Positions 20,266 through 31,974 are shown, counted from the first letter of the stretch. The stretch is 64,000 nt of DNA from Lampris incognitus (GCF_029633865.1 NC_079216.1:66059450-66123449), one strand, 5' to 3'. The notes: a model not told the origin generated them from the letters alone. A program made the numbers and translations.

Positions 20266-23130
20266 TCACATCTTTGATCTGAGAGGGGCTGTGCTTAGGG
20301 AGCGGAGGAAGGCGTCTAAGGTGTCGACATACTCCTGAGGGTACCTTCTCATGTGCCCGGCGTGTGTTGAGTCCTCCCACTTCTTTGCCGTGACAGCCAC
20401 CCCACGCTGCTGCCAGTAGCCAATAATCTCTTCCATGGCCCGTGGGTCGCTCATCGGATCGTTTTCGCAGAAGAAGAACAGTGCAGGCGCAGTGATGGGG
20501 TTATTCCGGAACACGTCGACGCTCGTGTCAAAGTAATCAACTGTTTGCTGTTTGAAGATGAAAAAGTAGAGCAGGCTAACTTGTTTCACCACTCGCTCCA
20601 AACGAGGGAAGACGGTCTTACCAAGGCCTGTAAAAGAAAAGGGGGATGTTAACATGTCGAATATCACGGTGCAAAATAAAAACTTCAACTGAATGAGTGA
20701 AATTATGCTACCCATTAAAACAGTGGTCTCTAAATGTGCTCCATCGAGAACAGCGTGAATGCAATCCTCCGTCCATCCATTATCGAAACCGCTTATCCTG
20801 CTCTCAGGGTCACGGAGATGCTGGAGCCTACCCCAGCAGTCATTGAGCAGCGGGTGGGGAGACACCCTGGACAGGCCGCCAGGCCCACACACACACACAC
20901 ACACACACACATATTCACATCTAGGGACAATCTAGTACGGCCGATTCACCTGACCTACATGTCTTTGGACTGTGGGAGGAAACCGGAGCCCCCGGAGGAA
21001 ACCCACATAGACACGGGGGGAACATGCAAACTCCACACAGAGGACGACCCGGGACGACCCCCGAGGTTGGACTACCCCGGGGCTCGAACCCAGGATCTTG
21101 TGGCTGTGAGGCGACCGCTCTAACCACTGCACCACCGTGCCGCATGTATGCAATTCTCATTCCAACCGAATGGTGCGCCAACAGATTTCACCGGGTGTTT
21201 CACCATCGACGTGATTTAATGCCCATCTGACAAGCAGTTGACACAACCACAAAACCCGAAAAACAGAGCACACATTTGATTGTTTGCCAAAAACAAAAGA
21301 AAAACACAGATGTGATTGTTTCACTTGGAATTTTTACACACATTGGGGGGAAAAGCATGAGGGTGTCATGACTCGCGTCTCTGACTGAATGAGTCGTGGT
21401 TTCGGGGCCATTTTCAAATTCAAACCAAGCCTTACTCAAATCTATGTAGCCATTTCACTTCACTACCCTGTTGCTATAAAAGTAACAATCAACTCAACGT
21501 ACAGCCGCATTTCTCGAAAAGACTGCGGTCACCATAAGCAAACTTCATGTGATGAACTGTATAGTCACAGTCCGGGGCTGGAAGAGGACGAGACAAGTGA
21601 TGGCCGTCGCAGGCAAGGATATTTACTCATTGTACTCATAACTACACTAACAGTTCACATCTAAATCCCAAGTAATAGGCAACCTACAACACATTTGTGT
21701 TGCTCCACATGTGTACTGCTTCAGTAAACTCAGTGTTTAGTGTTGGGAGAAGAAATACGGTTGCAGTTGGGGAGGGTATCTTCCGTCAGCCTACGGCTTG
21801 CCTAGCTGGCACTTGAATCCATTCATGAATGGCTCTGAAAGTCCTCTTGGAAGCTGTACTGAACTGCTTGCATGCGACAGCTACCCGCTGTCCCATTCTC
21901 ACCAACAACCGCTCCACATAAAAAACAAAAACACAGTCATCAGTTGCATCATCGTTCTCAACTTGTTGAGGCAGCAAATTTTTCAACCGCCAAATAAACT
22001 CTTTCAGATGAATGACTTTCTCGTTCACTTCTGATTTTAACCCGTCTGGACATTCTTTGATGATGCGTCCAACCAACCCATCCCCAGGGTGTGACTGGAC
22101 AGAGGAATTTAACCACCGCTACAGTACAGGCTTTGCAACATACAATATGCAATATGCAGTATGCAGCACTGAAACATAAAGAAATATACCGACACGTCTT
22201 AAATTTAATGGCGTCCCCTTTAAAACATCAGGGGGAGCTAAATGCAGTACATAGATTTCACTCAAAGGTTTGGACTGGATTTCAAAGAGAAAGAAACCCC
22301 CATCACAACTGGGGAAAGCCATATCACCATGTTGGTATTTCAATGTGTGAAAAGTCAAAGTGAATGAGGCGCTAAATGCACACGTTGGAAAACAATCAAA
22401 CGCGTACACTGCACTTCAACATAATTGATCGTGCTGAAATATATCCTTCCACTTTTGATGAGAATATCAGTGAGGGGAGTTGTACCATAGTTTTAGAAAA
22501 AACACTCTCAGGCTAGCACATGATTGATCAAGCCACTGTGTGACATGTATTTTCCAATGCATTTCTTTGCTTGGCAGCTGCTAGTTCACAGCGATATTTA
22601 ATATAATTTAATTAGTATATATCTTGCCCTGTGATGGCCTGGCGGCCTGTCCAGGGTGTCTCCCCGCCTGCCGCCCAATGACTGCTGGGATAGGCTCCAG
22701 CATCCCTGCGACCCTGAGAGCAGGATAAGTGGTTTGGATGATGGACGGATGGATGATCGTGCCTGTTGTATTTTGTGTATGAACAAATTGTGTTCAATAT
22801 TTCACAAGTGTTTGGTTGGTGTGAAAACCCGGCTCTCTCAGCAGCACAGAGTTGGGGACCGGTGTAACAAACTAACCTATAGCCATTTTCTCCAGAGAGC
22901 CCACCACCAAGCTGTCATAGACGTGGCCTCTGATCCTCTGAGTCAGGCCCTGGTACCTCCGCACGTCCCGGGACACGTTCACCAGCAGCTGAGCAAACGT
23001 GTATCCGCCCACAGAGAAGGCGTGCACGAGCAGCGGGCGTGACGCAAAGCGCTCGCTGTGCAGCAACTCCAGGAGCTGCGCTCCGTTTTCCAGCCCCCAG
23101 CGTGGCCACAGGAAGTCTTTGACCTAGACC

Positions 23131-23161
<31 letters not shown>

Positions 23162-24343
23162 GAGAGACAGAGAGAGACATAGAGAGAGAGACAGAGAGAG
23201 AGAGACAGAGAGAGAGACAGAGAGAGACAGAGAGACAGAGAGAGAGAGACAGACAGAGAGAGACAGAGAGACAGACAGACAGAGAGAGAGAGACAGAGAG
23301 AGAGAGAGAGACAGAGAGAGAGAGTTAATGCTCCACCACTATCAGCTTGTTTGCTGACACAACATCAAGGGCTCACTAGCAGAGAAGATACCGTATTTCC
23401 TGGACTATAAGTCACTGTTGTTTTTTCAACTCCCCTTGCTTGTCCTGCTATTTGGGTTATACTCAATCGCGTGACTTTTTCATGGTAGAGGCTAGTTCCA
23501 GTCGATGCAGAGAACGGTCAACTGAGCATGCGCAAGTACTCGTTGCCTCCGTTGGTTGGTTAAGGTTAGGGTTAGGGTTAAAGTTAGCTAATCAGACACA
23601 GAGTAGGGGCGGGTCTTCCTAGAATCCCAGCGCCAGGATGCTTACGCAGGGCGTGTGGAGGCATGGGAGAGGCATTTCGCGCGTGCTCAGTTGACCGTTC
23701 TCTACCCCATTTCCGTCCTCTGCAACGATGGGAACTGGCCTCCATCCTTTTTCATTGACAACGACAGCTCCGCCATGTCGGAGGACAGAGAGACCTCAGC
23801 AACCACTGTTTACACTCCAAGTTCTCGTTCTCTGCGCAGAAATTAACCATTGGAAGATATCGAGGCAGGGTAGCTATTCTGTATGAATCAGACCTGGGAA
23901 CCGATTCTGTCCACTCCGTTTAGAACACGTTTGGCATCGCGCAGCGCAATCCCGTTGCCCTCCAACATGGCGGACGTGTTGCCGTCACGTGATTTGTGAC
24001 GTAATACGAGACGAACCCACGTGCCAAAGCGATTTATATAATGTAATTTGTCAAACGAATACGCTGCATTACTACTGAGGCCACTAGATGGCACTGTTTA
24101 ACCTCACGACTCAATTGAAAATACTGTACCACCATTTAAACGTGACGTACACCAAAGCGACTTGTGTTTTGGTTTTTCTCACAACAACGTGTTTTTTTGT
24201 TGAGTGCGACTTATACTCCGGTGCGACTAGTAGTCCAGGAAATACGGTAAAGTGGGGCCCAAGAACCACGTGCGAGCCTCGGTTTGTATTAACTATCAAC
24301 TTGGAAATACTCAGAAGACCTTGCCCCCACTGATAAATATATA

Positions 24344-24387
<44 letters not shown>

Positions 24388-24876
24388 CCTCTTCAAGGCA
24401 CAACGAAAACAAATATCAACAAGAAAAACTGCCACACCTCTCCTTAAAACCCTGGTTCCCAAATGTCTTGATGCTCAGTAATCCAGTAAGAAAGGTGAAC
24501 CAGTTCATCTGGACACAACGTTTATTGACAGACACGTTTCATCATCATCTAAGTGACCTCTCCAGTCTCACCTGACTGCAGGTATCCCACCCTTATAAAC
24601 AATACGGGGGCATAATGTTTTTGGTCGTTATGCCCCCGTATTGTTTAGAAGGGTGAGATACCTGCAGTCAGCACAGTGGTGCAGTGGTTAACACGATCGC
24701 CTCACAGCAAGAAGGTCCTGGGTTCGAGCCCCGGGGTAGTTCAACCTTGGGGGTCGTCCTCTGTGTGGAGTTTGCATGTTCTCCCCATGTCTGTGTGGGT
24801 TTCCTGCAGGTGTCCCGGTTTCCTCCCACAGTCCAAAGACATGTAGGTCAGGTGAATTGGCTGAACTAAATTGTCC

Positions 24877-24919
<43 letters not shown>

Positions 24920-27159
24920 CCTGTACAGGGTGTCTCCCCACCTGCCGCCCAGTGACTGCTGGGATAGGATCCAGCATCCCTGCGACCCTGGTTGGGATAA
25001 GCAGCTTGGAGAATGGATGGATGGATGGATGCAGTCAGTTGAGACTGAACAGGTCACTTAGATGATAATGAAACGTTTCTCCCAATAAACGTTGTTTCAA
25101 CCTTCTTTCTTTGATTAGTGGTTCCCAAACTTTTGCAGATAAACATATTTTCAAGCCCCCCCCCCGCTCCATACACCCACATGCACACTCTCAGACACAT
25201 CCTTTGCCTGCTAAGTTATTTGAATCATTGTAATTAATGCAGAGCTGCAACTCCAGTGTGTGACACCTTACTGGGAAGAAGAAAACAAAACTAAATAAGG
25301 AACAAGTCACTTCTAGATTGGAAGCATTAGAAGTGACACTGCAGCATGTACATGCTCTAAAATTTCACTGTGCAACAACAGTCATTGTTTTCAACAGATT
25401 TTCTCAAAATCAACTCGCCTCGGGCGCACCGTGGGTCTGGATGGTTTTTGTTTGCTAATTAGCCTTCTTCTTCTTCTGTGTTGTTTTTCGGCGGACGGCA
25501 TCCACAAACGTCACAAACGTCACGTTGCATTACCATCATTAGCTGGACTGTAACAGTGCAAACTATTTATAATGTCCACCCCAAGTGACGTACATTAGCC
25601 TTGCCTGCCCTTTTAATCCACCCCCCCTCCCATTTGGGAATCACTGCCTTAAAATAAGTCTATGCCCTTTTTTTAGTTTTTAAAGTCTAGTATTAAATAT
25701 GAAAGGCCTACCCAGTGGTTAATTTTAGTAACATCCCAGCTCATTAAATTTTCAAATAATGCATCAGTTGTGTGTTGTGGCTTAGGAAGTCTACGTCACG
25801 GGGCGGTACAAGTACATCACCATGCAGCCACAGTGGACAATTACATCCATTGTGTCCCCTGTAATCACTAATCTAATATTACTTTCTAAAAGTGGCGGTT
25901 GTTGGAAATACTTGGATTTAGTTCTGGTTTTGCTTCTAAAGCCGGTTACAGCACTGTCTGTTCCTATTTGGGTGATTGCCCTACCACATTTCACGGGTCT
26001 GAACCAACACCGTCTAAATGCCAAATGAAGTAAGTCTTTCGAAGTCCTCAATTAATGGAATATCTGTAATCATGGGCGTAGAAAACGCAGCACAGCGATG
26101 AAACATACACAAACATGCATGTGTGTGTGTTGTTCGGTTCAGCCGAACTGAAAATCTGGCAACCCTGATTGTCACCAGTTAGCAATGGATGAGTGGCTAA
26201 GCAAGTGGACATGGCACAAGCCGCAAACATGTTATAATGCAAGAATCTACTACTACTACTACTACTACTACTTTTGGCTACTCCTGTTAGGGGGCGCCAC
26301 AGCGGATCATCCGTTTCCATCTCTTCCTGTCCTCTGCATCTTCCTCTGTCACACCAGCCACCTGCATGTCCTCCCTCACCACATCCATAAACCTCCTCTT
26401 TGGCCTTCCTCTTCTCCTCTTCCCTGGCAGCTCCATATTCAGCATCCTTCTCCCAGTATACCCAGCATCTCTCCTCCACACATGTCCAAACCATCTCAAT
26501 CTTGCCTCTCCTGCTTTGTCTCCAAAGTGCCCAACCTGAGTGGTCCCTCTAATATACTCGTTCCTAATCCTGTCCTTCTTCGTTACTCCCAGTGAAAATC
26601 TTATCATCTTCAACTCTGCCACCTCCAGCTCCACCTCCTGTCTTTTCGTCAAGTGCCACTGTCCCCAAACCATATAACCAGTTATCATGCAAGAATCAAT
26701 GGTCAAAATGGCAAAACAGTAAATAGACTGCATTTTATGTAGCGCTTTTCTAGCTGCAACAGCCACTGCTTTACAATTAATGAATGCACACATTCTTCAC
26801 CCACGCACACTCATGAAACCTCGGTGTTCTGTGTTCACTGGAATGCGGAGAGACCGGGGATGGGACAATAGAAACAGTAATATAAAATTAGAAGCATGGA
26901 CAAAGTCCTATGCTTATCTTACCTCACTTTCCACCATGAGTATATCATAGCCAGCGCGGACGTAGATTTCACAATATTTGGCCAAGGCTTGGGGTCGCGC
27001 TCCCAACCAGGGCAGCATTAACAAAAGGGGTTTCGAGTCTGCGAGGCCTGAGGTCTGATTTCTGGAAGCAGGAGACACCGACTCATTAAGATAGAAGGTG
27101 ACATTTTTACTCAGGCGGTGAGCAGTAACCGCACTGCTAATGGTGGCCCTTGTCAGCAT
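20266..27159 (-). CDS. DUF829 / TMEM53-like alpha/beta-hydrolase-fold protein, 281 aa
   Basis: Exons in transcript order: 26923-27159 (the exon extends to an acceptor at 27216), 22877-23123 and 20266-20627. All borders are GT-AG and the phases join (0, then 1), giving 281 aa, close to the 277 of human TMEM53. Family features: PLLLMLPWLGARP near residues 40-60; the nucleophile-elbow-like HAFSVGG with S116; a hydrophobic KQVSLLYFFIF stretch (176-186); ENDPMSD (D218/D222); and STHAGHMRRYP (H250/H253). Together they form a plausible Ser-Asp-His set. The N-terminus MLTRATISSAVTAHRLSKN is basic and could be a mitochondrial or membrane-targeting signal. The frame stays open from the ATG to the acceptor, so an upstream exon might add residues. 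TMEM53 is a nuclear-envelope protein; this copy is a divergent relative whose function is unknown. Intron 2 hosts a SINE and an unidentified frame, and intron 1 hosts several transposons. Confidence 0.85.
20770..21147 (-). mobile_element. tRNA-headed SINE, family B
   Basis: On the minus strand it opens with a pol III-like head, gtggtgcagtggttagag and ggttcgagcccc. A conserved body follows (gtttgcatgttcccccc; ggtttcctcccacagtcc), with an internal (TG)n, and it ends in a ccattatcg/ggatgg tail. Near-identical flanks atgcaatcctc (20759-20769) and atgcaattctc (21148-21158) are the target duplication. It lies in intron 2 of the TMEM53-like gene. Confidence 0.85.
21786..22118 (-). CDS. unidentified coding-like frame in intron 2 of the TMEM53-like gene
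   Basis: An open frame of about 110 codons ends at a stop at 21786-21788. It reads as ordinary protein: 'GLVGRIIKECPDGLKSEV', 'HLKEFIWRLKNLLPQQ', 'DDCVFVFYVERLLVRM', 'RTFRAIHEWIQVPARQ'. The composition is helical with alternating charged and hydrophobic residues. There is no ATG near its upstream end; the frame is closed by a stop at about 22119. The family is not recognised. It may be an exon or fragment of an unannotated transposon or a retrocopy. No function is proposed. Confidence 0.35.
   Translation of the reverse strand, partial: RWLNSSVQSHPGDGLVGRIIKECPDGLKSEVNEKVIHLKEFIWRLKNLLPQQVENDDATDDCVFVFYVERLLVRMGQRVAVACKQFSTASKRTFRAIHEWIQVPARQAVG
22618..22762 (+). mobile_element. family B SINE, 3' part only
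   Basis: ggcctgtccagggtgtctcc, tgactgctgggataggctcc and gagcaggataagtggtttgg match the 3' third of the full family B copies. It ends in ggatggatgat. Confidence 0.8.
23127..23325. repeat. (GA)n/(GACA)n microsatellite at a splice acceptor
   Basis: About 200 bp of gagagaca-type repeat. On the coding (minus) strand it is CT/CTGT, and it ends three bases from the acceptor of exon 22877-23123 (CTAG/GTC), so it forms the polypyrimidine tract of intron 1. Confidence 0.95.
23391..24250. mobile_element. TIR element, 'accgtatttcctggactata' family, with internal inverted insert
   Basis: The left end taccgtatttcctggactat and the right end gtagtccaggaaatacggta are inverse complements, a family common in fish. 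A second inverted pair sits inside (agaacggtcaactgagcatg near 23512; gcgtgctcagttgaccgttc near 23681), which suggests a nested element. Intron 1 of the TMEM53-like gene. Confidence 0.75.
24490..25100. mobile_element. Penelope-like 3'-end inverted pair with a family B SINE inside
   Basis: 24505-24600 is a reverse-oriented Penelope-like 3' end (acaacgtttattgacaga, then ctgactgcaggtatcccacc). It is followed head to head by a forward end (gtattgtttagaagggtgag, then gcagtca) that resumes after the SINE at 25030 (cagttgagactgaacaggtc, then cccaataaacgttgtttc). The SINE 24671-25029 is flanked by gcagtca repeats. Confidence 0.7.
24671..25029 (+). mobile_element. family B SINE, full length
   Basis: It starts gcacagtggtgcagtggtta, with a B-box-like gggttcgagccccgg. 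It contains (GT)n at 24881-24917 and ends with (ggat)n. The Penelope-like sequence gcagtca is repeated on both sides. Confidence 0.88.
25101..26250. other. no gene recognised (TMEM53-like intron 1)
   Basis: Intronic sequence with a C-run at 25159-25167 and a possible transposon patch around 25440-25640 (cttcttcttcttctgtgttg). A short (tac)n at 26248-26272 leads into a LINE fragment. No exon-like frame is supported. Confidence 0.4.
26255..26700 (-). mobile_element. RTE-like LINE 3' ORF fragment
   Basis: The minus-strand frame encodes 'QEVELEVAELKMIRFSLG', 'KKDRIRNEYIRGTTQVG', 'RLRWFGHVWRRDAGY', 'KRRRGRPKRRFMDVVRED', 'VTEEDAEDRKRWKRMIRC', and ends with (gta)n. It is the longest of the three related copies in the window. 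5'-truncated; TMEM53-like intron 1. Confidence 0.75.
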
Positions 27160-27695
27160 ATTAACAGCTGGGGAGCAACCCCCAGAGGTAGATGAGCAAG
27201 GCACTGACGACAGGATCTGCAGGAGAGAAAAGAGAGATACAGAACTGAAGGTACACAGGTTTAAAAAAAACTGATGTTATAAAAAGCAAGTTTGGCTTAA
27301 TCTATCACTGCTTGTCCCTGCTGTAGACTTTCTGAGAATTAGGGTCTGTCCTTGTTTCTTAAAGGCAAAAAGCTATTTTTGTGTCTCACAGATTGAGATG
27401 ACAGGTATAATGGCTCCTATAGTTGCCATGAGGCATTGATAAAAACATGAATCCGCTCTCTTGGCAGGGGTGCCACTAGGGATATTGGACCCCATGGATT
27501 GATATGACATTGACAAAATGAGTTATTAACCTAACATTCTAATAACCCTTATGGCATCACTGACCTGAGCTAAATATTTGGTAGAAGTCAGATTTCCCAG
27601 CTGGAAATGTGTAGATGTGTTTCTATAAGGAGTTGAATCAAGTGCAACTGGACTTGGTATATATCCGTGAAGACGTTTCGCCTCTCATCCAAGAG

Positions 27696-27922
27696 CAGTG
27701 TTTCTCAACCCAGTCCTCAAGGAACCCCTATCCTGCAGATTTTCTTTGCAATCCTGAATAGGTACCTGTTTGTAGTTATTCAACTAATCAGCAATGAATG
27801 TCTGAGTTTGCACACCTTGTATAATTAAGTGCTATGAGATGACTGGTTGAGTAAGTACAAGCAGGGCTACAATGAAAATCTGCAGGATAGGGGTTCCTTG
27901 AGGACTGGGTTGAGAAACACCG
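27696..27922. mobile_element. hAT-type MITE, 227 bp, exact 8-bp TSD
   Basis: Termini cagtgtttctcaacccagtc and gactgggttgagaaacaccg are inverse complements, and the match continues through ctcaaggaacccctatcctg. The flanks carry an exact tccaagag duplication (27688-27695 and 27923-27930). The interrupted host sequence (acgtttcgcctctca / tccaagaggcttcctcag) is itself a repeat. Confidence 0.92.
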
Positions 27923-28054
27923 TCCAAGAGGCTTCCTCAGTTCGAGCCTTTCTGACTAGACAGTATAGTGAAACTCATGACAGTATACAGGCATACTTTA
28001 TGGCATAAATCGCGACAGGTAAAGTCATGTCGCAACCAATTAGTGGAATTTATA

Positions 28055-28260
28055 GCATTGTAGCGAATTCGGGGGGGGGGGGGGCAACCACTGGAACTGC
28101 CGCAGCGCGAACCCGTGGCTCGCGCATCATGGGAGACATCGTCAATAGCTTGACTAAAGGGTCCGACCCGTTAGCCCTCTACTTTATCCATGCACGTTGC
28201 AGTATTAAACCAGCAGCAGCTGCAAATATGTTGGCAAATGACCCGTTGCTATAGCTGCAG
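28055..28260 (-). mobile_element. family D tRNA-like repeat fragment
   Basis: Holds the family's tagcgaattcgggg end and the gactaaagggtccgacccgttagcc block that also occur at 28545, 29255, 52495, 60890 and 61555. A G-run of about 14 is at 28070-28083. Confidence 0.55.
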
Positions 28261-28544
28261 CTCCAACAACGAGGATACCTGCCAGAAACAGTCTCTCGGG
28301 CAACATCCCCAAACTCTCCAGGTCGCTTCAGATTTCACTATGGCCATTCTCGTAAAGGAACGCCCAGTAGGTGACCGCCTAACCCTAATTTTAACCTAAC
28401 CTCAACCTTTATCATATAAACAAAATCTGGCCATAACAAATTAGCTAATCCTACAACTCAGACTGAGCTATAACACGTTCTTTTGTATTTCACAAAACAC
28501 AAAATAAGAAAAAAATAATAATAAATGTAAACGGTTAATTTCTT

Positions 28545-29380
28545 ACCCGGTGCGGGATTCGATACGAAGTGTCCTGCACCACAAGGCGACATCGCTAACC
28601 GCTCGGCTAAAGGGTGAGACCCGTTAGCTAGGGGCTAACGTGTCTTATTATCAGTTTACAATAAATATAGCCGCAAACGGGGATTAACGGGGTCCAAGCA
28701 GTATTGCAGCTGACAATTCTGAAGGCGGGAATGGGCGTGTTAGATTCGGGAGCTCAGAAGGAATCAGAGGAGAAAGGAATTTCTCAAAAATTCCCTACAG
28801 AGCCCGAGATATAACCCAAAACGTAAATGTGCTTATTGTAGCGCCCCGTGTGTCCGATCTGTTTCACGTTTGCTACATGGCTTCTATGTGCCACAACAAA
28901 CAAACCTGTCAAGTTTCATGAAGGTCGGCCATTCACACTAGCAAATATTAGCTCCTGAATTTTGATTGGCTGTTTGGCGGCCGTTCCGGTAATCCAGCCA
29001 ATCGGCACTTTAGCGAATGTAGCCAAACAGGTCCAAGTATAAGTATGCCACATTTCAGATTTTTAGCTCGAGCGGTTTTGGAGATATGGACATGTGGCGG
29101 TTGTAGCGTCCTCTATGGACGAAATTTCACAAAATTTGGCGTACTTCCAAAGAACGTTGTGGCGATTGTGCGTGACAAGTTTCGTTAAGTTTGGACGATC
29201 ACATCACTAGATACAGGCATCATCCGCTGGAAACAACGATAACCGGTTACTTTCTTGCCCGGTGCGGGATTCGATACGGGGTGTACTGCACCACAAGGCG
29301 ACGTCACCAACCCCTTCGGCTAAAGGGTCAGACCCGTTAGCTAGGGGCTAACGTGTCTTATTAGTAGTTTACACAACAAT
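28545..29380 (-). mobile_element. composite repeat: two family D units flanking a ~600-bp core
   Basis: 28545-28660 and 29255-29375 are near-identical direct repeats (ggtgcgggattcgatacg; ccgttagctaggggctaacg). Between them lies a DNA repeat with the motifs acctgtcaagtttcatgaag and tgacaagtttcgttaagttt. There is no open frame. The direct repeats are tRNA-like (ggattcgata B-box region), not typical LTRs. Confidence 0.5.
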
Positions 29381-29929
29381 AATAATAAAAATCCTTAGGG
29401 GCAAAAAACAAAACAATAGGGGTCTCCGTAGCTGTCGCTGCTTGGACCCCTAATAAAAGGACAACATGGCCTAACCGCAGCCTGATCCTACCCTAATCGC
29501 AACCGATAGCTAGCTAACCTGTTTCCATGCGAAGGTTTTTGTTTGGCTAAGGGGGGACAGATTTCTACGGGCAAACAGGGTTACACATAACACCGGCTTC
29601 TGCGTAAACACAAGTCAGATGTGGGATGGGTAACCTTGGCCAACTACGCATGTCAAGACACGCAGGAACTGGACACGGGTGACTTCCGCCGGAGAGTTTC
29701 GCGGTAAAGCCATTTCTGTTCTACACGTTGGCACACAGGCGGTTCCGGTAAGCCAAAGCGCCGCGATTACGCAAAGAAGTTCATATCTGAGAAAAGACGC
29801 ACGGACCAAATTTGTACCGGATATGCTGGAGGACGGCTACTCTCTTAAAAAAAAAAGAAAAAAGAACGAACTTAAAAGCCCCATCCGTCCACCTTTTTTT
29901 TTTTTTGATAAGACAATTAACTTTGAAAA

Positions 29930-30540
29930 TTACTTTCACGGCGCTTCCGGTCCGCGTCTGGGTACCACTGGCTGATTTGACGCCGGCGGCCCCTCGGGTC
30001 TCTGGCTTCCCACGCACCCTCCCGAGCCGCGGGGACGGTCTCAGAAGTACACCACCGACGTATGGCGCTAGGAAAAGAATGACGACAGCGCTTTAAAAAA
30101 GCTGCGCCTGACATCGTTACAGCCCACTATAATCTAATCTTCCTCTATCCTCAGACCCGCACCAAATCCCGCCCCCCCTCCAAACAAAACTCGCCGAGAA
30201 AACGCTTTTTTCTTTTATTTTTATCGTTACGAGTTTGACGAGAGCCCCTAAACAGCCCCCCCCCCCGCCAATGACGCGCCCCCTACAACGCCCGCATCCT
30301 TCCGGCGGCAATTCCGCGAGCGATTGTTTTCTAACAGTCTTGTCGCCTTAACTTGATACGTAACACCGATTCCCTTTACCGTCGGGCCAACTGGCTCGGC
30401 GTGCCCGTCCAAAAGCGTCCAAGTATTTCTTAAAGCCCTTGCCTTGGTCCGTTTAGAAGCCGGCTTGGTCCCGATCCCCCCGCGCCGTGTGGTCCGGTCC
30501 GGTCCGGTCCGGGCTGCTCCTCCGCACACGCGCTGCTTTA
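29930..30540. promoter_or_regulatory. CpG-rich stretch, possible promoter region
   Basis: CpG is clearly denser here than in the flanks. On the minus strand an ATG at 30114 opens a frame 'MSGAAFLKRCRHSFPSAIRR', basic and free of acidic residues, with a possible donor (GGGAGG/GTGCGTGG) 100 nt later. Its splice phase does not match the next TMEM53-like exon (acceptor 27216), so linkage to that gene is unproven. The region may be an upstream promoter or 5' exon of the TMEM53-like gene, or unrelated. Confidence 0.35.
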
Positions 30541-30839
30541 CTATGGTTACAAATCAGCCCAAACTGGTTCTCCTCTCTTCTTCTTCTTCTTCTTGATGTC
30601 GGCGGACGTCAACTCCCGGAGGTCACACACGTGCGTTCTTCTCGGGACCTCCTCCATTACTGGAAATGACGAAGAAGAAGAAGAAGAAGAAAGTAGGTTA
30701 AACGGTGGACTTGACGTACGTAACTGTATTGACACGATCGGATTTCACGCCGCGCCGGTTCTGCAGCAGCATTCCCCCTGACTACAGGAATGCTGGCACA
30801 CAGCTAAAGAAAACTCTCCACAATCACTGATCTATATCA

Positions 30840-30925
30840 AATATATCTCAACTATACATACATACATACATACATATATACATATATATGTGTGTGTGTG
30901 TGTGTGTATATATATATGACTGTGT
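30840..30925. repeat. (TACA)n/(TATG)n microsatellite
   Basis: atacatacatacatacatat followed by tgtgtgtgtgtgtgtgtata. Intergenic. Confidence 0.9.
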
Positions 30926-31079
30926 ATATATCATATACATTGTGTATTAAACACTACTGTGGCGAACGTAGAAGCAAGGACAAAGGTAACTGCAGCCCCT
31001 TTTCTGAACTCACACAGAAACAACAACTTACAGAAATGTGACGCAATACATGGGCGTCATCTACTCGAACAACCAGTTG

Positions 31080-31612
31080 GGTAACACTTCGGTATGGGGA
31101 ACGTAGTCACCATTAATTAGGTGCTTATTAGCATGGAAATTAGCAACATATTGGCCCTTAATTGGTCATTATTACGTACTCATTACTGCCTTATTCTGCA
31201 TGGCCTTATTGTACAACCAGTAAGCCATTAACTATGAGTTTTCCCTCTATAACCTCAGAAGTATTGCTTATTAGTAGTACCATCTCAATATGCTTTGCTT
31301 AGTATGGCCTTTATAAGGTGGTAGTACCACAAGAAGAGTTATTCTCCCTTACTAGCACTTAATGAATATGCTCTGTTCTTACATAACAACACACACAACT
31401 ACAAGTGTTCATAGTGTTACATTACTGTACATTAAGTTTTTGTTACTTAGAATATGTTCCCCATACTAAAGTGGCGTCTTGATCATTACTAATTCACTAG
31501 TAATTAAGTTTTTTTATGTTCCCCATACTAAAGTGGCATCTTGATCATTACTAATTCACTAGTAATTAAGCTTTTTTTACTTAGAATATGTTCCCCATAC
31601 TAAAGTGTTACT
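31080..31612. mobile_element. second copy of the hAT-like MITE with 72-bp repeats
   Basis: Termini ggtaacacttcggtatgggg and ccccatactaaagtgttac match 12390-13138. This copy has about three internal repeat units against six in the RBM28 copy, so unit number varies between copies. Confidence 0.85.
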
Positions 31613-31897
31613 CAAAGTTGTTCAGGGTTTCAGTTCCAAGGTTACACAACACAACAGAATGACAACTACAATTACACCACAACAAATAGTAATCACATAA
31701 ACACATAAAACCACATAAACAACTTACAAAACATTTGATAACAACTGACAATCTGCACGCAGTGCCTGATGGGTAAACCAGGACGATTGGCACAATTCTG
31801 ATGGGGTAGCAACTTCGCTACAATATATTGTAACGTGCATGGATAAGTACTACTACTACTATATGATATATTGTATATCATATACAATATATGATAT

Positions 31898-31902
<5 letters not shown>

Positions 31903-31971
<69 letters not shown>
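31903..31971. repeat. (TG)n microsatellite, ~34 units
   Basis: An uninterrupted gtgtgt run preceded by a palindromic atatgatatattgtatatca segment. Intergenic. Confidence 0.97.
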
Positions 31972-31973
<2 letters not shown>

Positions 31974-31974
31974 A

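Noticed and set aside
28545-29380. LTR retrotransposon with ~115-bp direct repeats
   Set aside because: The direct repeats are tRNA-like family D units also found singly and inverted elsewhere; there is no primer-binding site, polypurine tract or pol-like frame.
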